DNA of 45,008 bases from Paenibacillus ginsengihumi DSM 21568 (GTDB taxonomy: Bacteria; Bacillota; Bacilli; Paenibacillales; NBRC-103111), in NCBI RefSeq assembly GCF_000380965.1, contig NZ_KB905589.1:1-45008 (forward strand), read 5' to 3'. Shown one piece after another: positions 39,554 through 45,008 of this stretch. The stretch's first letter is position 1. The number at the start of each line of letters is the position of its first letter. The position numbers and the translations under genes were made by a program. Below the pieces are notes generated by a model, which was given only the letters and a program-made list of their open reading frames with translations, did not search any database and was not told the origin of the DNA.

Positions 39554-39891
39554 GGTGCGGAAACATAAGCCCGTCTGCGCGTCCGATGTCCGCGGCGGGC
39601 TTTTCGCATGGCCAAGTACGGAAAGCGGCCCGGGCCGAATGGGCTCAAGGAAGCCGCAGCGTTCCGGAAGGCGAAGAACGGAAGAATGGCTTATGACCGA
39701 AGCGTGTGCGCGAACGGGTACTGGCCCAAACGCTCGTCTGCGGAGACGAAAGGGCGTTTCGTCGCTGGCCGGGGATGCTGACAAGATGTCAGCATTCATA
39801 GGCCGCCCGCGTGCCCGCTGCCGCAATGGGGTTAATTGTGTTACAATAACGATGATAAAAAACTAGCGCGGATGAGAGGCGGTGGCTAGGC
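39554..39891. other. Spacer holding an R4 repeat
   Basis: A short G/C-rich inverted repeat (GCCCGTC ... GCGGGC) lies at about 39569-39601 before a TTTTCG and may terminate the small gene. R4 copy 2 is at 39680-39746. No gene supported. Confidence 0.4.
39680..39746 (+). repeat. R4 dispersed repeat, copy 2
   Basis: GGAAGAATGGCTTATGACCG, AGCGTGTGCGCGA and GGGTACTGGCCCAAACGC match 26224-26289 in the same orientation. Confidence 0.75.
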
Positions 39892-40785
39892 ATGCGTAAA
39901 GAAGCGGAAGCTGGGCTGGAGCTGGTGTGGGACGGACGGGCGCTGCTCGGCGAAGGGCCGGTCTGGGACGAGCGAACCGGGGAATTGCTGTGGGTCGATA
40001 TTTTGAACGGCCGGGTGCATGTGTACAGCTGGCGTGCAGGAACGACCCGCACCGTTCAGCTGGATCGTCCCATCGGGGCTGTCGTTCCGAGGGCTTCGGG
40101 AGCCGGCTGGGTCGGAGCGATGCGCGACGGACTGTATTTGATCGACCCGGATACGGCAGCGCTTACCCGTCTGGCCAGCCCGGAGAGCGACAAGCCGGAC
40201 AACCGTTTTAACGACGGCAAGTGCGACGACCAGGGCCGCTTCTGGGCGGGGACGATGAGCATGCGGGGCGAGCAGGGGGCCGGGGCCCTGTATTGCCTGG
40301 AGCCGAACGGCAGCGTCCGCAAGGCGCTGGAGGGCGTCACCGTATCGAACGGGCTCGGCTGGAGCCCCGATGGACGTACGATGTATTATATCGATTCCCC
40401 GACCCGGCAGATCGCCGCCTTCGATTACGATCCGGCCCGCGGCGAGCTCTCCCGCCGCCGGATCGTTGTGTCGCTGGAGGGAAGCGACAGTCAGCCTGAC
40501 GGAATGACGGTGGATGCGGAAGGCATGCTGTGGGTCGCCGAGTGGGACGGCTGGCAGGTATCCCGCTGGAACCCGCTGACAGGGGAGAAGCTCGGCGCTG
40601 TGGCCGTGCCGGCGGCGCGGGTCACCTCCTGCGCATTCGGCGGTCCGCAAGGCGACGAGCTGTACATTACGACGGCCACGGTAGGGCTTGGCCCGGAAGC
40701 GCTGGAGCGCCAGCCGCAGGCCGGCGGGCTATTCCGCATCAAGCCGGGCGTGCAGGGGAGACCGACGCATTGGTATGGCGGATGA
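39892..40785 (+). CDS. SMP-30/gluconolactonase family lactonase
   Basis: 297 residues. Six-bladed propeller signatures: LLGEGPVWDERTGELLWVDI with the metal-binding Glu, RFNDGKCDDQGRFWAGTMSM, VTVSNGLGWSPDGRTMYYID with the conserved Asn, and DSQPDGMTVDAEGMLWVAEW with the catalytic-type Asp. It hydrolyses a sugar lactone using one divalent metal in the cytoplasm. Start ATG 39892 follows GGCGGTGG. The next gene overlaps its last 11 bases. Confidence 0.93.
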   Translation: MRKEAEAGLELVWDGRALLGEGPVWDERTGELLWVDILNGRVHVYSWRAGTTRTVQLDRPIGAVVPRASGAGWVGAMRDGLYLIDPDTAALTRLASPESDKPDNRFNDGKCDDQGRFWAGTMSMRGEQGAGALYCLEPNGSVRKALEGVTVSNGLGWSPDGRTMYYIDSPTRQIAAFDYDPARGELSRRRIVVSLEGSDSQPDGMTVDAEGMLWVAEWDGWQVSRWNPLTGEKLGAVAVPAARVTSCAFGGPQGDELYITTATVGLGPEALERQPQAGGLFRIKPGVQGRPTHWYGG

Positions 40786-41584
40786 CGGAATAAGATCCGG
40801 ACAAGGCCCGGACAGACGGCCCCCCGGGCCTGCCGGCGTCCATGCCGCGCGGTCGGCAGGTTGGCGGAAGGAGCGGCGCCGCGCGGAGGCGCCGAAGCCG
40901 CTCGGACCCGCCGCGGGCAGACTGGGGGAGCATGAGCTGGATTCCGTGCGCGAATACATCGCCCGCATCGAGGAGCAGCTTCTGCCCGAGCTGGCCATCG
41001 AGAGCGAGCATCCGGACGAGCCCGTCGCCGTCCGGAGCCGGCCGTCCGGCTGGCGGGTGCTGGGCGTCGGCAATTACGCCGCCGTCTTCCTGCATCCCGA
41101 TTATCCGCGCTTTGTCGTGAAGGTATACGCCCCGGGCCGGCCCGGACTGGAGGACGAGGCCGAGGTGTACCGGCGCCTGGGCCGGCATCCGGCCTACTCG
41201 GAATGCCTCCATTATGGCGACCGTTATTTGGTGCTCCGGCGGCTGACGGGGGTGACGCTGTACGACTGTCTGCTTCGGGGCATCGTCATCCCCCGCCGCG
41301 TCATCGCCGATATCGACGATGCGCTGGATTACGCCGTCCGCAAAGGCCTTAATCCCCACGACGTTCACGGCAAGAACGTCATGGTGCAGAACGGGCGCGG
41401 CGTCGTGGTAGACGTTTCCGACTTTTTGAAGCCCGAGCCGTGCCGCATGTGGAACGATCTGAAGCAGGCTTACCGGCTGCTTTATTTTCCGGCGATTTTT
41501 CGCCGCTTCGCCGTGCCACACTGGGTGATGAATGCGGTGCGCAGAGGCTACCGCTGGTTCCGGAGGAGACGCAGCCGCTGCTGA
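40775..41584 (+). CDS. Small kinase-like (YrzF-type) protein
   Basis: 269 residues if it starts at ATG 40775, overlapping the lactonase end; the true start could be later, since the first 50 residues are Pro/Arg/Gly-rich and look non-conserved. From about residue 95: VLGVGNYAAVFLHPDYPRFV and VKVYAPGRPGLEDEAEVYRR (nucleotide-loop and lysine), YLVLRRLTGVTLYDCLLRG, then GLNPHDVHGKNVMVQNGRGV and VVDVSDFLK in place of the HRD and DFG motifs. This pattern fits the short Ser/Thr kinase-like proteins of Bacillales such as YrzF. Activity unproven. Confidence 0.75.
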   Translation: MADDGIRSGQGPDRRPPGPAGVHAARSAGWRKERRRAEAPKPLGPAAGRLGEHELDSVREYIARIEEQLLPELAIESEHPDEPVAVRSRPSGWRVLGVGNYAAVFLHPDYPRFVVKVYAPGRPGLEDEAEVYRRLGRHPAYSECLHYGDRYLVLRRLTGVTLYDCLLRGIVIPRRVIADIDDALDYAVRKGLNPHDVHGKNVMVQNGRGVVVDVSDFLKPEPCRMWNDLKQAYRLLYFPAIFRRFAVPHWVMNAVRRGYRWFRRRRSRC

Positions 41585-41656
41585 AACCGGTCGCGGATGC
41601 AGCGCGTATGTATCACCATAACCAATCCGATTTTTTATAAGGTGGAGGTCTTCCCT

Positions 41657-42430
41657 ATGTCCTTGTTCAAAAAAGTGTTGGCGAGCGTCGGCATCGGATC
41701 GGCCAAGGTGGATACGCGTATCGCATCGACGCAGATTGAGGTGGGCGGAGAGCTGCGCGGCGTCGTTGAGATTCAGGGAGGACAGCTGGAGCAGAAGATC
41801 GACCGGATCTATCTGTATCTTAAAACCCAGTACCTGAAGGAGCAGAACGACCGGAAGGTTGCCGTGCAGGCGGAAATCGCCCGCTTTTTGATTACGGAGG
41901 GCTTCCTCCTGCAGCCGGGCGAGAGGCGCGACATCCCGTTCTGCTTCACCGTGCCGGATCATACGCCGGTGACTTTGCAGCGGGCGCCGGTATGGATTGA
42001 GACGGGGCTCGACATCAAGAATGCCATCGATCCGACCGATCATGATCACATCCAGGTGCTGCCGCACAAGCATATGCAGGTTGTGCTGAATGCGCTGCAC
42101 GAGCTGGGCTTCCGGCTGCGCGAGGTATCGAACGAATATGCGCCGCGCCTCGGGCGGGGGTTGCCGTTCGTACAGGAGTTCGAATTCGTTCCGACGACGC
42201 ATTTCCGCGGGGTGCTGGACGAATTGGAAGTGATGTTCTATGTTCAGGGCGATGACTTGGAGCTACTGCTGCAGATCGACCGCAAAGCCCGCGGCTTGTC
42301 GGGCTTGCTTGCCGAAGCGCTTGATTTGGACGAAAGCTTCGTTCGATTGACCATTTCCGGCGGCGAGCTGCGCCGCGGCAGTGCGGCGGTAGCCCGGATG
42401 CTTCGCGAGCTGATCGCGCGCTATGCTTAA
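41657..42430 (+). CDS. Sporulation control protein Spo0M-like
   Basis: 257 residues from ATG 41657 after GGTGGAGG. MSLFKKVLASVGIGSAKVDT, RIASTQIEVGGELRGVVEIQ and the arrestin-like IYLYLKTQYLKE define the Spo0M family (PF07070). The middle DIPFCFTVPDHTPVTLQRAP and VWIETGLDIKNAIDPTDHDH are conserved in it. In Bacillus subtilis Spo0M influences sporulation and cell-cycle events. It supports a spore-forming host. Confidence 0.93.
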   Translation: MSLFKKVLASVGIGSAKVDTRIASTQIEVGGELRGVVEIQGGQLEQKIDRIYLYLKTQYLKEQNDRKVAVQAEIARFLITEGFLLQPGERRDIPFCFTVPDHTPVTLQRAPVWIETGLDIKNAIDPTDHDHIQVLPHKHMQVVLNALHELGFRLREVSNEYAPRLGRGLPFVQEFEFVPTTHFRGVLDELEVMFYVQGDDLELLLQIDRKARGLSGLLAEALDLDESFVRLTISGGELRRGSAAVARMLRELIARYA

Positions 42431-42510
42431 GCCTGCGGCTGACGACAGGCCCATCGGCGGCAGTCCACAGCCGCAAGCGGATCGAGTCCCTTGAAGGCGC
42501 GCGCAGCGCC

Positions 42511-42593
42511 AAGGGACTTGCTCCGCTTGCCTGCCAGGAAAGCGAAAGGCGGAAGGGACTTGCTCCGTTGCCTGTCAGGAAAGCGAAGGTGAA
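42511..42593 (+). repeat. 42-bp tandem duplication
   Basis: AAGGGACTTGCTCCGCTTGC and CAGGAAAGCGAA recur at a 42-base interval (42511 and 42553) with few differences. Confidence 0.8.
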
Positions 42594-42687
42594 GCTGACT
42601 GGGCTCACGCGGCCGGCGTTTACGGTTCCGTTCTCCCGCTGCGCCCGGAGCCGAGCCGCGGAAAGAATGAAGCTTTGATGAAGTTTC

Positions 42688-42713
42688 GTTTCATCCGGGG
42701 AAGGGCGTGGTAT
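42688..42713 (+). promoter_or_regulatory. Candidate SigB-type promoter upstream of dps
   Basis: GTTTCA (42688-42693), 14 bases, TGGTAT (42708-42713) resembles the general-stress consensus (GTTTAA-N12-15-GGGTAT). Dps genes of Bacillus are SigB-controlled, which fits, but the -10 match is imperfect. Confidence 0.35.
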
Positions 42714-42842
42714 GATAGGAATACGACCCCGAATCGGTGCCGCATAACGAAAACTGGCAAGATGATTCGCTGACGCATACATGAAAAATGGCGGAATGGC
42801 AAACGATAGATGGGGTACATTTTCCAAGGGAGGATGAATCAC

Positions 42843-43283
42843 ATGTCCAAGAGCATTGCGGGAGTGCTTAATCGGCAAATCGCCAACTGGAGTCTGTTGT
42901 ACGTTAAGCTTCACAATTATCACTGGTATGTGAAAGGCCCCCAGTTTTTTACGCTTCACGCCAAATTTGAGGAGCTATACAACGAAGCCGCTTTGCATGT
43001 GGACGAGCTGGCGGAGCGTTTGCTGGCCTTGAAAGGGCAGCCGGTCGCTACGATGAAGGAAATTTTGGAGCAGGCCAGCGTACATGAAGCTGACGGCAAT
43101 GAAAATGCGGAGCAGATGGTTCAGGCGATCGTCAACGATTTCAGCACGATCATTCAGGAGCTGCGCGAAGGAATGGCCATCTGTGAGGAGGCCGGGGACG
43201 AGACGACCGGCGATATGCTGCTCGCTATTCATACGAGCCTTGAGAAGCATGTCTGGATGCTGGCTTCGTTCCTCGGAAAATAA
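42843..43283 (+). CDS. Dps-family DNA-binding ferritin
   Basis: 146 residues from ATG 42843 (another ATG at 42834 is too close to GGGAGG). Ferroxidase-site residues are all in place: [20 protein letters not shown] then [21 protein letters not shown] dodecameric shell of such subunits oxidises Fe(II) with peroxide and protects DNA. In Bacillales the homologue MrgA is controlled by PerR; a Fur/PerR-type regulator is encoded at 3263, but no PerR box was seen here. The terminator at 43327 follows. Confidence 0.93.
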   Translation: MSKSIAGVLNRQIANWSLLYVKLHNYHWYVKGPQFFTLHAKFEELYNEAALHVDELAERLLALKGQPVATMKEILEQASVHEADGNENAEQMVQAIVNDFSTIIQELREGMAICEEAGDETTGDMLLAIHTSLEKHVWMLASFLGK

Positions 43284-43326
43284 TTCGATTTCGTCGTTAC
43301 ATTGCCGGCTAGTTCGGAAGGCAGAG

Positions 43327-43356
43327 ACACCGCGGCATGGGGCTTCGGTGTTTTTT
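43327..43356 (+). terminator. Intrinsic terminator after dps
   Basis: ACACCG (43327-43332) pairs with CGGTGT (43346-43351), then T6. It lies 43 bases after the dps stop. Confidence 0.8.
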
Positions 43357-43496
43357 GCCGTGTCCGAAGGGCGATGCGGAGCTTTCTGTGCTGCTGGTTC
43401 CTGAATCAAGGCGCGATTCGTTATGCCGCCCCCAAATGGGCTATAATGGATAGAAAGACAGGCTCATTCGAACCGAAGGACAGGTGATGAACGGTC

Positions 43497-44828
43497 ATGA
43501 CGGTGCAGACGAAGAAGGCACAACGCATCCGCAGCCGATGGTGGACGGCGCTTGCGCTGACGGCGGCGTTAGGGCTTGCCGGCTGCGATGCATTGACGGG
43601 CGTCCGGCCTGCAGGGACGGAAAGCGGCGCAAGCGAGGCTTCGGGCGGTACCGGAGCCGGAAAAGCGGGCGGCGCCGCCGGTCAGCCGGGGCAGACAGCG
43701 CAGCCGGGGCAGACAGCGCAGTCGGGTCAGACAGCGGAGCCGGGGAAACCGCCGCAGTCTGGCGATGCGCCCTCCGCAGAATTGCCATATACGCGGGAAG
43801 TGCTGGCCGAAGGCTTGAACGTGCCTTGGGATATCGCGTTCGCTCCGGACGGCCGCATCTTCGTGACGGAGCGTCCCGGTGCGCTCAGACTCATTGAACA
43901 AGGCAAGCTGGCGGCCGAGCCCGTATTCCGCTTCGATGACGGACTTTATGCGGAGTCTGAGGCAGGTTTGCTCGGTATGGCGCTCGATCCGGATTTTGAA
44001 AACAATCATTACATCTATGTCTATCATTCCTATTCGGACGGCGGGACGCCGTACAACCGGGTCGTTCGGCTGAAGGAAGGCGGCGGCCGGGCGGAGCTGG
44101 ACAAGGTGATTCTGGACAAGCTTCCGGCCAGCCGCATACATGACGGCGGACGCATTCGCTTCGGCCCCGACGGCATGCTGTATGTCACGAACGGCGACGC
44201 CAGCGCGCCGTCGATAGCTCAAGACGTACGCCAGCTCGGGGGCAAAATCATGCGGGTTCGGCCGGACGGCTCGATCCCTCCGGACAATCCGTTTCCGGGC
44301 TCGCCGGTGTACAGCTTGGGGCACCGCAACCCGCAAGGGCTTGCCTGGCATCCCGAATCCAAGCGTTTGTTCAGCTCCGAGCACGGGCAGACGGCGCACG
44401 ACGAGCTTAACCTGATCGAATCCGGGGCTAACTATGGCTGGCCTTTGGTGCAGGGCGACGAAACGGAGCCGACGCCGGAGGATAAGGGCAAGCTGGGGCC
44501 GGGCCCGCTGAAGGCTCCAATCCTGCATAGCGGCAACGAGACCTGGGCGCCTTCGGGCATCGCTTTCGTCACCCGCGGGCCTTGGAAGAATAACCTGCTC
44601 ATCGCCAACCTGCGGGGAGAGCAGCTGCTCAGGGTCGTGCTGACGGAGGACGGTACTTCCGTGCATTCGGCAGGCTCCCTGTTCAAGAATGAGTATGGCC
44701 GGCTTCGTACCGTGGTGGAAGGTCCCGACGGCTCAATCTATGTGCTGACCAATAACCGCGACGGCCGCGGCCGTCCGCAGAAGGGCGACGACAAGATTAT
44801 CCGGCTGAAGCCGGCTTTTGCACAATAG
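43497..44828 (+). CDS. PQQ-dependent sugar dehydrogenase-like lipoprotein
   Basis: 443 residues from ATG 43497. Signal peptide WWTALALTAALGLAGCDALT with lipobox Cys near residue 29 anchors it outside the membrane. A low-complexity tether of about 60 residues follows, including PGQTAQ repeats. The propeller domain has LAEGLNVPWDIAFAPDGRIF, GLLGMALDPDFENNHYIYVY and the catalytic-type YSLGHRNPQGLAWHPESKRL, typical of soluble aldose dehydrogenases (GSDH, YliI type) that need PQQ. No PQQ synthesis genes are in view. The TAG stop is supplied by the start of an R1 repeat. Confidence 0.88.
   Translation: MTVQTKKAQRIRSRWWTALALTAALGLAGCDALTGVRPAGTESGASEASGGTGAGKAGGAAGQPGQTAQPGQTAQSGQTAEPGKPPQSGDAPSAELPYTREVLAEGLNVPWDIAFAPDGRIFVTERPGALRLIEQGKLAAEPVFRFDDGLYAESEAGLLGMALDPDFENNHYIYVYHSYSDGGTPYNRVVRLKEGGGRAELDKVILDKLPASRIHDGGRIRFGPDGMLYVTNGDASAPSIAQDVRQLGGKIMRVRPDGSIPPDNPFPGSPVYSLGHRNPQGLAWHPESKRLFSSEHGQTAHDELNLIESGANYGWPLVQGDETEPTPEDKGKLGPGPLKAPILHSGNETWAPSGIAFVTRGPWKNNLLIANLRGEQLLRVVLTEDGTSVHSAGSLFKNEYGRLRTVVEGPDGSIYVLTNNRDGRGRPQKGDDKIIRLKPAFAQ
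43682..43753 (+). repeat. 18-bp tandem repeat in the lipoprotein linker
   Basis: Three to four units of CAGCCGGGGCAGACAGCG code PGQTAQ repeats in the tether of the dehydrogenase. Confidence 0.85.
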
Positions 44829-44915
44829 ACGCCTGGTGGCGAGCGAAGCCTTCGTCATCGGTCGCCGCCTGCGGTGTTGAAAATTTCAGCTTGTAGGCTA
44901 AGCTGATTTTTCAAG
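44825..44915 (+). repeat. R1 composite double-hairpin repeat
   Basis: Starts with ATAGACGCC, whose TAG ends the dehydrogenase gene. Spacer CGCCTGCGGTG. Hairpin B TTGAAAATTTCAGCTT ... AAGCTGATTTTTCAAG, with a long paired core. Confidence 0.85.
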
Positions 44916-45008
44916 ATAGACGCCTATGACGAGCGATTCCTGTCGTCATCGGTCGTCACCTGCGGTATTGAAATTTTGTCGGCGTATACCGCCAAATTTT
45001 CAAGATAG
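44916..45008 (+). repeat. R1 composite double-hairpin repeat, tandem copy at the edge
   Basis: Hairpin A TAGACGCCTATGACGAGCG ... TCGTCATCGGTCG, spacer TCACCTGCGGT, hairpin B TTGAAATTTTGTCGG ... CCGCCAAATTTTCAAG, then ATAG at the window end, where another copy could begin. Confidence 0.85.

Larger units (their letters stand above)
42431..42842. other. Spacer before dps with duplication and hairpin
   Basis: AGTCCCTTG (about 42485) pairs with CAAGGGACT (about 42510), a nine-bp stem that may end the Spo0M transcript although no T-run follows. A 42-bp direct duplication follows at 42511-42593. A SigB-like promoter is noted separately. No gene supported. Confidence 0.45.

Overview
The window looks like chromosomal DNA from a GC-rich, spore-forming Firmicute of the Paenibacillaceae (Paenibacillus/Cohnella type). 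This is inferred from strong AGGAGG-type ribosome binding sites, frequent GTG and TTG starts, an Spo0M-like sporulation protein, a YwbE protein, an EcsC protein, an LplABC-type sugar importer and an actin-like ParM relative, all on GC-rich codon usage. No rRNA, tRNA or CRISPR array was found.

Layout. 1-1200: the start of an IS1380-like transposase runs off the left edge, next to a membrane-protein gene that it seems to have cut, then a small secreted protein with a possible frameshift at its start. 1260-2130: a methyltransferase and ywbE. 2131-3262: gene-free and repeat-rich. 3263-4419: a Fur/PerR-type regulator overlapped by a winged-helix regulator with a degenerate receiver domain. 4616-5140: a cyclase-family hydrolase. 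5444-8915: a moxR-DUF58-DUF4129 operon, then a pirin and a small unknown protein. 10627-12692: a VTT/DedA membrane protein and a decayed ABC exporter locus (ATPase tail plus frameshifted permease). 12923-14774: a ParM-like actin, a putative ribbon-helix-helix adaptor and a basic His/Tyr-rich peptide. These converge on a minus-strand MFS exporter plus Ser/Thr kinase pair.

18432-26131 is the functional centrepiece: one co-directional cluster for compatible solutes. It holds an ectoine/hydroxyectoine ABC importer (ehuBCDA), the full synthesis pathway ectABC, the hydroxylase ectD, and a downstream UPF0316 membrane protein abutting ectD. A cell with this cluster could import, make and hydroxylate ectoine under osmotic stress. 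27097-30749 (minus) is an oligosaccharide-type ABC importer (two permeases and a lipoprotein binding protein). 31617-44828 is housekeeping and stress genes: a DsbA/FrnE-like oxidoreductase, EcsC, DUF72, a CNNM/CorC transporter, DUF1836, BluB, an SMP-30 lactonase, a small kinase-like protein, Spo0M, Dps and a PQQ-type sugar dehydrogenase lipoprotein.

The most unusual feature is the intergenic DNA. At least ten copies of a composite element (R1) carry two successive hairpins; the second hairpin keeps its pairing while its sequence changes from copy to copy. Four further dispersed repeat families (R2-R5) sit in the same spacers. In addition there are at least eight short tandem repeats (about 18-45 bp units), two inside coding regions (a kinase activation segment and a lipoprotein linker) and three in the spacers of the ectoine cluster. 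One R1 copy sits exactly at the break point of the truncated ABC ATPase.
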